Source: Rhabditoides inermis (lineage: Eukaryota > Nematoda > Chromadorea > Rhabditida > Rhabditidae). From it: a DNA stretch of 64,000 nucleotides. The notes beneath the pieces were generated by a model. That model was not told where the DNA came from. It searched no databases and saw only the letters and a list, made by a program, of their open reading frames with translations. The stretch spans positions 124,001 to 188,000 of the forward strand of contig CAWZYM010000283.1 in assembly GCA_963966185.1 (NCBI GenBank), read 5' to 3'. Position numbers and translations under genes: made by a program. Shown here in pieces: positions 47,566 through 58,429 of this stretch (positions within the stretch are counted from its first letter, which is position 1; every line of letters starts with the position of its first letter).

Positions 47566-48821
47566 TATCTACGCGTTTTGCCAAATTGAAAACATCATAC
47601 AATGGGTTTTAATCTTTGTCTAACCATACACTCTCTGATCCTCGCTGATCGTGACCTTTAACATGTTATCAGAGGTGTTAGTCTTCCTAATCTTCCTAAA
47701 TCAAAACATTCTCGGGTTGCCTGCCAAATACTCTCGGGCTTGTTACCCTTTCGAAATACATCGGAATTGCTTTCAAAGATTCAACATGCACATATATTTT
47801 CTAAACCCTTTCTTGAAAAGAAAAGGATTGCAGCCACACTAAATGAGCCTGAAAAAAAAATTTAGGATAATAAAGTGACATTAGCACTGCCACCCTAATT
47901 ATGTAGTTGCCGTTCGCAGTTTCACTTCGTTCGATGAACTAAGACATGCGTGGGCTTAATCTTTGAAATGAGCATATGACCGCTGACAGGATCAATCAAG
48001 TAAGATGCAAAACACAAAGTTTCAAATTTGGCGCGCAAAGGTTCCCGGCACGGCGGCACACTTTTGACGGAGTGCTGTGTAAAATTTAGTGTATGATCCC
48101 TTGCCTGAAACAAACAAGATATACAAGGGAATCGTTTAAGACCTGCGAAGCAGCGCAAACATGCAGAGAACGATTTTGGAACCAGTGGACGGAGGATTAT
48201 TTGAAATCTCTTCGCGAATCTCACAAGCGAAACATATCGAAACACAAACTCTGGTTCCGCGCCACGACTCGGCGAGGTCGTTTTTATATTCTGATCGAGA
48301 GAGGACCACGTTATCAATGGCCACTCGGCCTTATCACGAAACTACACGTTGATAAGGATGGAGAAGTGAGAACTGTCACATTGAAAACCAACAACACTAC
48401 TATTAATCGAGCAATCAACCTACTGATACCGCTCGAGGTCAGATCAGACCAGTAAAAGAACAACACTGCTGACACACCTGATTATCCGCCCGCCGGGTGA
48501 GCGCGCCTCGCCTTGGCTGCATAGGCGCCTCTCAGTACGAAATGGGAGTGCTATAAACATATATGTCAATCTAAACCAAGCCAATACAATACCACGAATA
48601 TCACGAGAACAGTAAAACGAGAAGGAGGATCGCGAAATGGCGTGCTCGAAAAAAACGACGCAATCACACAGTCACTCGAGTCGATCGATACTCTCTCTCC
48701 TCCCACTCCCGCCAGCCGGTCGATATTTTTCCCGCGCATCCGCTCTCTCACAGGACTACACACTACAATACACACTACTACATTTCCCCGACGAGTATGC
48801 TGTGACTGCCCATGTCTCGAT

Positions 48822-49178
48822 ATTCATTGCCTTCACCTCACATTCCATACCTTTCTCTGTGAAACAATGCAACGAGAGAAGACGATGCAACCAGCAGTCT
48901 AGAAACATGCAACGAGCAGAGAGTCCAACTCTTGCTTTCGGGGGGGAGTGTCGTGACCGGGAGGCACGACCAACCATGTTCCCAATATCAACCGTTTACT
49001 GTTCTCAACTATTACAAACCAAGCGAGTACTATCGCAACTATAAGTTTATATCATTCATTGCCTTCACCTCACATTCCATACCTTTCTCTGTGAAACAAT
49101 GCAACGAGAGAAGACGATGCAACCAGCAGTCTAGAAACATGCAACGAGCAGAGAGTCAACTCTTGCTTTCGGGGGGAG
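48822..49178 (+). repeat. 232-base tandem duplication spanning the LTR start
   Basis: ATTCATTGCCTTCACCTCAC through the polypurine tract and the first bases of the LTR are present twice, 232 bases apart (from 48822 and from 49054). A second LTR-like start therefore lies at about 48949 before the true 3' LTR. Confidence 0.9.
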
Positions 49179-49995
49179 TGTCGTGACCGGAGGCACGACC
49201 AACCATGTTCCCAATATCAACCGTTTACTGTTCTCAACTATTACAACCAAGCGAGTACTATCGCAACTATAAGTTTATATCACAACATCTATGCGAAATA
49301 CGGCACAACCACATTACATCGAGAGAAACCGACTATATTAATAATCAATCAACTCTACTGTGGCGCCGCTTCCCGCTCGCCGCTGCCAGCTGATCGTCGT
49401 CCCACTGTGCGCCGACTCCACTCGCGCGCCAGCATCTGCTCCTGACGCCATCGGAGCGCCGTCGTCTGGAAGATTCCCGGATGAGCCAACTTAAGGTGCG
49501 CGAGTCAATCCCACCTCATTCTGTTGTTTGTCCCGCCGGCGTGCGGTCGACCCTTCTGTCCTCAGAATCCCGTGATCTGAAATTGTCGTTTATTGCGTTC
49601 CTGTAGTCTCCGTATTGACTGTAGTCCTATTGTTATTCCCCGACTACGGTCAATTGTTGTTTCCGATTCGCTAGTGTCTGTCTAGCCCGTTCCCTATATT
49701 CCGTTCTCCATTTATTGCGTTTCTTTGTAAGTGTTCGCTCGTTACTGTTGTAAATTATTCTATTGTTGTTACCACTGTTTTGCTACGGCATTGCGATTGC
49801 GTTGTTCTAATAAAACAACTGAACCACCACGTGCGAACCACTATTGGCCTCTTAACACGAGAGCACATTACACTCCCACATCACTGATTGTCAATCAGTG
49901 ATTAACACAATCCGCCGGAAACCACTCAGCCCAATTTATCCTTTTCGGGCGTGTTTACGAGTGTGAATCGAGTATCTGCTATCCTCCACTGAACA
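49179..49995 (+). repeat. 3' LTR of the BEL/Pao element
   Basis: 817 bases, preceded directly by the polypurine tract. It contains 162 bases after the first 50 or so that are missing from the 5' LTR. Confidence 0.95.
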
Positions 49996-50229
49996 TGGGA
50001 TATGGTATGATATGGTGGGAAGTTTGGGTATTCTCAAAAGCCCTCTACGAGCTGTGACTGTATATGTAGTCGTTTTTTTTTCTCTTTAGATACCTCTTGT
50101 AATAAACAGCATATCATTGAAATCACACCATATTTATTATCTCTCAATAATGAAGCAGGTAAAGCGGCGCGGGGGGCGCGACTCAGCGGATAGAAGCATC
50201 AGTCTCTCAATCTCATTCTCGTTAATATC

Positions 50230-50416
50230 ACCCGGCTCCGGTGGTGTGGCAATCCACTTTCTTGGTAGCCAGAAGGCGTCACAGCACCATCTACGGACTC
50301 AAGAACGCAATTCAAGACGTCCGACGCCAGCCAACTCAACAAACTTTTGATGTTGTCGTAATCCAACAATCTTGTTCTCGACTAGGAAGACCCAGGATTC
50401 AACCAGCTGAACAAAA
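50230..50416 (+). pseudogene. Relic exon Y, copy 2
   Basis: An open stretch reading WQSTFLVARRRHSTIYGLKN and QTFDVVVIQQS ends before GTAAAC. The 3' half matches 3691-3800 on the opposite strand. No start, stop or partner exons can be placed. I do not recognise the protein. Confidence 0.35.
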
Positions 50417-50774
50417 AAGGTAAACAATAAAATTGAAGAGCTGCAAGCTGCAGTAGAGTACTAACAAAAAAAGAATGTTGTTTATTTATATGGAATAACA
50501 ATATGAGAGTAGGACGAAAGATTTTTCGATCACCGACAGACACTCCATTCAAAATACTTAAACTATTTGTATTTCTCAGTTTTTGAACTCTTCATATTGG
50601 CAGAGAACAAATTTTTGAAAAAAAAATGCCAATTGCTCACAAATAGATTCGTTTTCTTTTTTCAAACTACAGTAAAGAGTTTCCAAACAACAGTAACAAC
50701 GAAAAGAGTGTTGGAACAATTCGCTTGAATGAATATTATCTTGAATATTATCATGACAACATAACACTATAAAA

Positions 50775-51105
50775 TAGTCAAATGAGAATTGATATCACAG
50801 CCGGAAACCACGAAAAAGTATCACCTTTTTATCCAACGTTTCGGCACTAGGCCTTCATCAGGGATGGACAGAACACACCTACAATCACAGATAAGCAATG
50901 AAAAAACACAAGCAATAGGTCGCAAGTTATGCATATAGTTGCATTCAACAGACAACAATATAGATATATAGAAGTGAGTTTCGGCACTAGGCCTTCATCA
51001 GGGATGGACAGACAGATAAGCAATGAAAAAACACAAGCAATAGGTCGCAAGTTATGCATATAGTTGCATTCAACAGACAACAATATAGATATATAGAAGT
51101 GAGGG
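50775..51105 (-). mobile_element. Penelope-like element terminal repeat fragment (two tandem units)
   Basis: On the minus strand CTGATGAAGGCCTAGTGCCG followed by AAAC occurs twice, about 125-135 bases apart, with duplicated host sequence (CTCACTTCTATATATCTATA) between. This CTGATGA...GAAAC signature recurs in long terminal repeats of Penelope-like elements and contains the hammerhead-type core strings. Block A (3268-3345) lacks the insertion. No coding part remains. Confidence 0.5.
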
Positions 51106-51129
51106 AGAATGAAGTAATCAAACAAACTA

Positions 51130-51382
51130 GTAGATGCAACTATTAAATGTTCTTGAATCAGTTCTTTGTTCGCGACTCAATCGAGATGCGGAACACTCTG
51201 AAAATGAAAGTTCCATTGTTGTATGAGTTAATATGAGAAAATTTACCACAGACTCTACATACCTTGACTATATAAAAAATAATATTGAAATGTGGATGTA
51301 AAATGAGAAACTCACGCAAATAGGTCACTCTTTTCGAAAATTTGAATAGTGTCACTTCTTCAGAATAGCTGTTAGAGTCCAT
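51130..51382 (-). pseudogene. Relic gene X, copy 2
   Basis: Matches 2944-3259 in inverted orientation from ATG 51382. It lacks about 55 bases in the middle (the NGK..AEHD part), and the final exon has a TGA where copy 1 reads CGA (SVPHLD then stop). Non-functional. Confidence 0.45.
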
Positions 51383-51525
51383 CGCGAAGCAAATCGTGCG
51401 AAGTGCGAGGTTCGCGAGGAATTTGAATAACACGATTTTTTTAATCTTCTTTTCCAGTCGATCTGTCATGGAATGGATGGTTATGGGGTCAGTGGAAAAG
51501 GGGCGCGCCGCGGCGGACAGGCGAC

Positions 51526-52149
51526 ATGTCAGTGGAGAACAACAGTGCGTCCCTCCCTCTCTCCCCTCTCTCTCCCTCTCTCTTTCTCCCTCCCTCTCTC
51601 TCCCTCCCTCTCTCCCTCCCTCCCTCCCTCCCTCCCTCTCTCTCCCTCCCTCCCTCTCTCTCCCTCCCTCTCTCCCTCCCTCCCTCCCTCTCTCTCCCTC
51701 CCTCTCTCTCCCTCCCTCTCGCATACTCTCTCCTCTCTCCAGAGTACTCGACTGAATCGTCGGCGGAAGCGGCTCGCAAGCAACAGCCCTCGGCCAGCGA
51801 CGACAATCGCGCCAAGTGGGCCGCCAACTTCCTCCGCACCTCGGTACCGTACCCCGCGCATACTGTAGCTATACCGTAACCCACCGTACTCCAGTCGGCC
51901 AAGGCGCTCGCCAAGGAGCTGGTGTCGAACAAGGCGTTCGAGCCGCCGGGCGTCACCTTTGACGCGTGGCTCAACCACCAGGAGCTCACCAGGTACGGTA
52001 GGCTACAGTGATCCGGGAGTACTGTACTCTACCGTATAGGTACTTTGACGTCAAGTGCGCGGATCACTCGCGAGTCGTGTTGAAGGGACGGCCGGAGGAG
52101 GAGAACTTCATTCATGCGAGCTGGGTGACCACTGCCGACAAGCAGAAGT
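51526..52149 (+). pseudogene. Second tyrosine-phosphatase-domain gene, truncated to 4 exons
   Basis: Same start (MSVENN) and first four exons as the gene at 1-2801: 51526-51544, about 51742-51849, about 51898-51992 and about 52039-52149, ending in FIHASWVTTADKQK. Sequence identity stops at 52150, just past the donor of exon 4, where acyltransferase-flanking sequence begins. The catalytic part is missing, so no phosphatase domain can form. It faces acyltransferase copy C tail to tail. Confidence 0.85.
51542..51742. repeat. CT/CCCT tract in intron 1 of the truncated phosphatase gene
   Basis: About 200 bases of CTCTCTCC and CCCTCCCT units, the counterpart of 2598-2779. Long Ser/Leu/Pro or Arg/Glu/Gly frames across it are repeat artefacts. 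Confidence 0.95.
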
Positions 52150-52199
52150 GAGAGAGAACCTCAAGTATGTCTCCTACCTGTAACCTCAACCTGAAGTAT

Positions 52200-53558
52200 G
52201 ACATTATAAGTATGAAACTCAAACATTTGACATGTTGGCAATCAAATTACAGTGCGCTGCTTCTCGTAAATATAATAATATAAGCAAAACACCTTAAGTT
52301 GTTCTCGTCAAGTGGCCAGATAGTGAAACTTGTTCCCAGAAGAACTATCAAACCATGTGTTGCATAAGCATAATTCATTTTTTGACGTCCTAAAGGTTTC
52401 GCTCAAGATCGAAACTAATTAAACCCTCACCTGAACCACTCTCAGTTGACAGCGTCATTTCCATTTCAGTACTGTGGTACGACATTGCACCTAGAAGAAA
52501 CTGCCAAATGCGGCAAAACACCTGAATACAAAAAATACAGTATGTATAACTAGTATGTTAGGTTTATGAGTACGCACATTATTGAAGGATGTGTTCTTTT
52601 CCGAGTAAAGATATGCAGTTAAGGATATTGTAGTTATCACTCCGAAAAACACTTTTGAACTTTTGAAGAAATTCTTAAAAAAAACACTTGTAAATCGTAT
52701 AATTTCGCAGTGAAACCTTGAAATAGAATAGGAACGGAATGAGGATGTAGAATTGTATTTCAACAGCAAGTGACCATGTGTGAGTGAACAGATCGACTGC
52801 ATGCAGCAACTGTCAAATGGTTATTTTCAAACAATTGTGATTGGATGTATGGTCGACAGCATCCAGTGTTCAGGTTCACTCACTTGTTGCGAGTATTCTT
52901 CGATTGACGAATCCTTCACGTTGCTCAAAAACACTAGCGCTCTCAATCCAGTCTTTGTGTTGGTTTCCAGAAAACTGTCCGGAAAAACTAGCGGAAGGAG
53001 AATCATTGTGATCAGTATGAACAGAAGGTATAGTGGGAGAATGCGCTTGACTCGACGATAGTAGAAAGTCTTGCAATAAAATTATGGTGCTATTTTACAA
53101 ACTGTCTCTGGCTACCGTGAAAGCGTCCATGTTTAGAGCGTCGAAACGATTCATAATCATGGCAATCAAACACCCGGAAATGACGAAAAAGCTATAACAG
53201 AGTTTGAGAGTAGTGGTGTATTCGACTCGACGCCCCGGATAGTTGCACGAAAGCGGCGCGCGCGCAGACCGCTCCGCGAAACACGCGACGCGTAACCCTT
53301 TGCGAATCACCAGCAACAGCTGTGTAGAGCGCAATATACTCTGCGCCAGAGCGATAGTTTTCGATCTACCTCGCTTGCAGTTCGAAATACGGTGCCATAA
53401 CCGTCTGTCTCTCTTGTTTTGCGCGCTATTGCCGAGAGCTGACTCTCCGTCTTCCTCTGATCTACCCCACCGAGCGCAACTTATTGCGAGCATAGAACTA
53501 TAATTTCTCGACTGAAATCGCTACACGTCCATTCACTCGCGACGCGGCCTGCGCGCTT

Positions 53559-53640
<82 letters not shown>

Positions 53641-53781
53641 GGGCGCAATGCGCAACTATCCGGACCCTGTCACTCACATGTCGACTCCGATGTAGCCATT
53701 GGGAAAGTGTTGCGGGAAGAAGTGGAATAGAAGGACTAAGAGGATAGCCCAGCCGCGTAGGCCTTGGATGTCACGACGCAT
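52200..53781 (-). pseudogene. O-acyltransferase copy C, truncated after exon 7
   Basis: Starts at 53781 with the same first exon as copies A and B. Exons 2-7 follow (LYLLFILITMILLPLV, THTWSLAVEIQFYILIPFLF, WPLDENNLR), ending at about 52310. Exons for the last membrane helices and the entire SGNH domain are absent; phosphatase sequence follows at 52150. The part present is still open in my reading. Intron 1 contains a long CT microsatellite and about 190 extra bases (53330-53510). Confidence 0.85.
53561..53637. repeat. (CT)n microsatellite in intron 1 of acyltransferase copy C
   Basis: About 77 bases of pure CT. Copies A and D have short versions (12-18 bases) and copy B almost none, so the tract expanded after duplication. 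Confidence 0.95.
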
Positions 53782-54345
53782 CGATCAATGCGAGAGAATG
53801 ATGACCCGTCTCGAAACACCTCGATTCTGGGACTGAGGGAAAACGGGGATGCTGCGGGTTAAGTTTGTCAGTTCCAGGATTTTTCGTGCGTCGCAACGGG
53901 ACGTGGATGTTACCATAACAATCGAGTGGATGCATCTGTGTGGATGTGAATTGGATAATGGGTTCGGCCACGCACGCGGGTTGGCATAGGCAAAAACCTA
54001 TATAATAGAGACAAAAACCGTCATGCTGTCTCTGAAAAAAAAAGTTTGCCTAGATATCTGTTCGGCTGGTTCATGTCGCGGGTTTGAATTCACTCTACGA
54101 CTGGTGTTTTGCTGGAGCCTTGCTACCGTAGCAATGTGCCTGCAAATCATAACTTGTGTAAGATTCAGTCAATCCTTTTTGTCCATTCTACAAGAATCGA
54201 ACAGTTGTCATGTTTCGAGAAGCTATAGTGGGAAATTTGGGTCTTCTCAAAAGTCTTCTACGAGCTGTGAATGTATATGTAGTCGTTTTTTTTCTTTAGA
54301 CACCTCTTGTAATATACAGCATATTCAATCAGAACCAAATTTGGA
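53782..54345 (-). other. Upstream region of copy C, shared with other copies
   Basis: Matches the upstream regions of copies A, B and D in part (ATCGAACAGTTGTCATG near 54197, also at 39278 and in modified form at 62412). No exon is evident. Confidence 0.55.
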
Positions 54346-55100
54346 GAGTAGGTGAATCGACCTAGAAAAAATCGATAGCCGCGATACCAGCTGCCTGTGA
54401 CCTTATCTTCATGCCCAAATAGGCGAATGTACCCAAAATGCACCCAAATTTCATGATCTTCGATTTCTATGAAAATTGGATAGAAGATAGATTACGTGCA
54501 AGAGATTATAGAAACTGGTTTCCTTTTTTGAAAAGTCACCAAATATGGCGAATATGATCGACTTTTCGTACAGACGAGATAGAGGGTCCAATTTGTAAAC
54601 TTAAGCTTTTAGGGGCAAAAAAGCCCTTCTGTCAAAATTTCAGATCGATCGGACTTTGTCTTCATACAGTATTAGACATTTTCTGAGCGCGCGTTACTTG
54701 CTGGGGTCGCGCCCACCGGATTGCTCGCTACCAGCCGCCAGGTCAACCGATCGATATCGAATAGTTGGCATTCGCAATCACTGACCCATATCCACTCAGT
54801 TGTGTCTTTTTTTGATAGAAATATGTCTAAATATAACAATAATGGATTGAGTCAGTAGAAAAAGACAAAATTTCTATCTTTAACGAATAACTTTGACAAA
54901 ACGAAAAGTTGAAGGTTGAAAGTTAAGTCAAATGTTTCGAGACGTCAATAGATAGTGCTTCCTAACGATCAAATCAACCTCAAACTGTTTCAAACTTCTT
55001 CACACGTGCGCACAACGTGTTAGGGCGCGCCAGCCGGCTTCTTTTCTCGAAGTCATTGTAGACGTTATATAGAACTATGTACTGCTTCTTTTTTCAGTTG
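54346..55100. other. Unique AT-rich spacer, no gene seen
   Basis: No exon, RNA gene or repeat family recognised. Confidence 0.5.
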
Positions 55101-55852
55101 AAACTAAGTTTTGAGTTTATTACTTGTACTCTTGTACATATTCAGCCTGAAATTCCGCTTTTCGATGGAGTACAGTGTCGAGTGGAAGTGAGGTGAGGTG
55201 AGAGTCGAGTTTACCTTACATGTCATTTGGCGAGCACAGGCGGTCAAATTATAAGTATTTTTAGAACGTGAGAGAGTAGACAGTAGGGAGAGAAGACAGT
55301 AGAGAAGAGAGTAGTACTGTTTAAAAAGTTTTACATAACTGTCTCTCGAAAGTCGCAGTGACAACTGCAGATGTGAGAATAGAAGAGTAGACAGAAGGTA
55401 CCATAGTACTGTCTCTAGAAAGTTGTTGTCACCGCAGCTGGGACGTGAAAGTATACAAAAGAGAATAGGAGAGAGAGAAAGAATAGGAGAGAGAAAAGAG
55501 GAGAGAGAAGAGAGAGTAGACATAACTGTATCTCGAAAGTCGCAGTGATAATGATTACTGCAGATGTGAGAGTGAGAGTGGAAGAGGTGACGAGAGGTGA
55601 AAGTAAACAGAAGAAAACTTAGTAATGTCTCTACAAAATTGTTGTCACAGTAGAAGAAAAAGATGCAGTAGAAAAAGAAAAGCATAGTATTAGTATTGTC
55701 TCTAAAAAGTTGACGTAGACAATAGAGAATATAATACTGTTTCTAGAGAATATAATACTGAGAGAGAAAGAGAAAGAGAGAAAGAGATAGCGAGACAGTG
55801 GGGAGGGAGAAGAGAGAGGAGAGATAGGGGAGAGTAGAACTGTGTCGAGGAA

Positions 55853-55911
<59 letters not shown>

Positions 55912-56060
55912 GGGGGAGGAGGAGGGAGATAAGATAGAAAGTAGAAAGTAGACAGAACAGTGTAGAGGAGAAAGAGATGGGGCGGTGTACATCTGTGAAC
56001 TACAACCCTTGCGTGTATGTATCTTCGCAAGAGTCATTAGAGAGCAATCAACTATCAAAC
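55101..56060. repeat. Purine-rich degenerate region with GA microsatellite
   Basis: AGAGAGTAGACAG-type units alternate with a pure GA tract at 55860-55910 and motifs such as CTGTCTCTAGAAAGTTGTTG repeated several times. Apparent Ser/Leu-rich minus-strand frames are compositional. Confidence 0.8.
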
Positions 56061-56669
56061 ATGCGAGACGAACTATTCTTCTATTTTTCTATTTTTGTAT
56101 ACCTAGTGCGGAGGCGCGCGACAGCGCGCCGGAGCGCTAGTCTCTGATAGCTATAATGTTAAATGGTAAGGAATTCCATATTCGAAACTTGCGGTGAATG
56201 AAAGTCTGCATTCTGACGAACGGATCAAAGTATGTACGATACGGTGGCAGTGAGAGTGTCTCGATGATGTGGCAATAATATTATAGATGGCAAAGGAATC
56301 AAAGACGATGCGACCGTGTACAATTTTATGTATGTAGGCTAACAAATAACACTATTATACCTACATGTTCGACTTAAATTCAAAGAAAAACCACCATTCG
56401 ATTCGTGGACGTGCCTTTCGAAAGTGGAATAAATTCTTCAAAACTAAAGTATTCGCTTTCATGAATGCGCACCGTTGCGACAAAGAAAACACAATTTTCA
56501 ACCGTTTGCACACACTCCCCTATCAGCTTTATCTCGTCAACAAAACAAAGAAACAAAAATCATAACAACAAAATCTATTCATAAAAACGCTTTGCAAACA
56601 AGCGCTTCCTCGATCTACACAGAACCGACAAACATGACAAGATAGGAAAAAAATACAACAAAACGAAGC
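56061..56669. other. Spacer with a 66-codon open frame of unknown meaning
   Basis: An ATG frame at 56365-56565 (plus) encodes a basic 66-residue peptide rich in Lys, Asn and His. No homologue is recognised and there is no splice or promoter context, so I do not call it a gene. Confidence 0.4.
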
Positions 56670-56960
56670 TCAAATGGGGAGCCACCGTTGGAAAGCAGCA
56701 GGGCAAAGCGCAGCAGACGGGGCCATTGTGTTTAGACAGCTACTAGGAAGGAGGTGAGAAAAGCTAGTGACGCGGACATTGAATACATGTTCCCGGGCGC
56801 TGACTCGGAATCGAAGTCGGACTACCCGTATTTCATGACCGCGTAAACCCCGGGAAGGGCGTAGGTCAAACAACCCTTCCCGGTCAATGGCGACGAATCC
56901 GGCCAGGATCTTGTAGAACATCACGATGTCCTTGACGTGCCGCCGTTGTTGTAAGATCAA
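56670..56960 (-). pseudogene. C-terminal fragment of a CR1-like non-LTR reverse transcriptase
   Basis: Minus-strand frame QQRRHVKDIVMFYKILAGFV, then FDLRPSRGLRGHEIR, VSAREHVFNVRV, and an end like AFQRWLPI. This order (RRR..D....YKIL.G, LR.SR.LRGH, R..F..RV...LP, F...L) is the conserved C-terminal region of CR1/Jockey-type LINE polymerases. Only this end is present; it abuts the start of the copy D homology at about 56970. Confidence 0.7.
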
Positions 56961-58157
56961 GTGTAAGATCAAAGGGTAATTGAGCATAGTTGGTTACAAA
57001 TGCTGTATGACACGTGTTATGCATTTGTGCAGTCTTTTGGTATCAATACATTTTTTTTTTAAATTTCAAGATAGGAAGTGGAAATGTGCTGGAGGTTCGC
57101 ACAACGCACAACCACTATGTTGTGAAGTCAAAGCAGGTTGCAGGTAACACGTAACTTACACTGCATTGAGTGGTGCAGTTTGACAAGGCTGTAGACTGGC
57201 CAGTGGAAGAGGTAAAGCGAGTAGGAAAGATCACCAATGTAGTTCTGGAAAACGTACACATGACTTTTAAACATTGGTCTGTGAAGTACGATATATTTGT
57301 TGGTGAGAATCCAGCAATCCAAATGCTGTCCGAGCGTCATCAATATGGATGTGCTGATTGTGGTATGAATTCTGAAGTATGACATTAAAAAACTGAAACT
57401 CAAACATTTGACATGTTGGCAATCAAATCACAGTGCGTTTATGTTTCGAACGCATTAAAAATGTGTTCAAAGTTGTTTTCTTATTGCAAATATGAAAAGC
57501 GACCTCAAGTTGTTCTCGTCAAGTGGCCAGATAGTGAAACTTGTTCCCAGAAGAACTATCAAACCATGTGTTGCATAAGCATAATTCATTTTTTTGACGT
57601 CCTAAAGGTTTCGCTCAAGATCGAAACTAATTAAACCCTCACCTGAACCACTCTCAGTTGACAGCGTCATTTCCATTTCAGTACTGTGGTACGACATTGC
57701 ACCTAGAAGAAACTGCCAAATGCGGCAAAACACCTGAATACAAAAAATACAGTATGTATAACTAGTATGTTAGGTTTATGAGTACGCACATTATTGAAGG
57801 ATGTGTTCTTTTCCGAGTAAAGGTATGCAGTTAAGCATATCGTAGTTATCACTCCGAAAAACGCTGTTGAACTCTTGAAGAAACTCTCAAAAACACTTGT
57901 AAATCGTATAATTTCGCAGTGAAACCTTGAAATAAAATAGGAACGGAATGAGGATGTAGAATTGTATTTCAACAGCAAGTGACCATGTGTGAGTGAACAG
58001 ATCGACTGCATGCAGCAACTGTCAAATGGTTATTTTCAAACAATTGTGATTGGATGTATGGTCGACAGCATCCAGTGTTCAGGTTCACCCACTTGTTGCG
58101 AGTATTCTTCGATTGACGAATCCTTCACGTTGCTCAAAAACACTAGCGCTCTCAATT

Positions 58158-58184
58158 AGAGAGGGCGCGCAGCGCCCTCTCTCT
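58158..58184. repeat. Short palindrome at the left end of the insertion
   Basis: AGAGAGGGCGC, GCA loop, GCGCCCTCTCT: an 11-bp-arm hairpin immediately at the junction with exon 3 of copy D. Confidence 0.85.
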
Positions 58185-58429
58185 TGGGTTAAAATAAGGC
58201 TCGCGCCAAAATTTTCAAGTAGTGATATCCAAAGGACATGTTAGCAACAATGTGAAGTCTTCCAATTTATGTTAGTTAGATTCGCACGTTTCCATAGTCG
58301 TTTCCAGTCATGCTAGCTGATAGCTAGCCCTCTGCTGGCGGGCGAGCGCGAGAGCACGCGAGAGAGCATGCTGTTTGGAGAGAGACAGATGTACTTTGGT
58401 GGCTGCGATCAGTAGGAATTAGATAAGGG

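Larger units (their letters stand above)
45984..48091. mobile_element. 2.1-kb long-TIR element nested in the integrase
   Basis: Inverted arms of about 183 bases (45984-46166 and 47909-48091) start CACTAAATTTTACACAGCAC. The element separates two pieces of one integrase frame. It begins CACTA, but no matching 3-base duplication is clear. It carries an RTE fragment (46821-47430) and a tRNA-like module, and no transposase I can recognise. Confidence 0.85.
44690..48452 (+). pseudogene. pol: Integrase of the BEL/Pao element, split by a transposon
   Basis: An H2C2 zinc domain (GHNGTNHTMATV...CVICRR), then the DDE core: GCDYFGPI (first Asp), NIISDNAKYF (second Asp) and APWRAGVYERLVGSVKR (Glu). Reading stops at about 45983 and resumes at 48092 (YDPLPETNKIYKGIV, then FWNQWTEDYLKSLRESHKRN and INLLIPLEVRSDQ, the typical C-terminus, to TAA at 48452). 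Two tandem duplications (62 and 101 bases) lie in the core. Confidence 0.85.
39322..49995 (+). mobile_element. BEL/Pao-like LTR retrotransposon, full length, coding region broken
   Basis: LTRs at 39322-39976 and 49179-49995, both starting TGTCGTGACCGG and ending GAACA. Direct target duplication TGGGA at 39317-39321 and 49996-50000. A primer-binding-site-like TGGTGCATCGGACCGG begins at 39978 and a GGGGGGAG purine tract ends at 49178. The order gag, protease, reverse transcriptase, RNase H, integrase with YDPLGLISPTLTVAKVFQ is typical of BEL/Pao. Many frameshifts and several tandem duplications interrupt the coding region, and a 2.1-kb transposon is inserted in the integrase. Confidence 0.95.
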
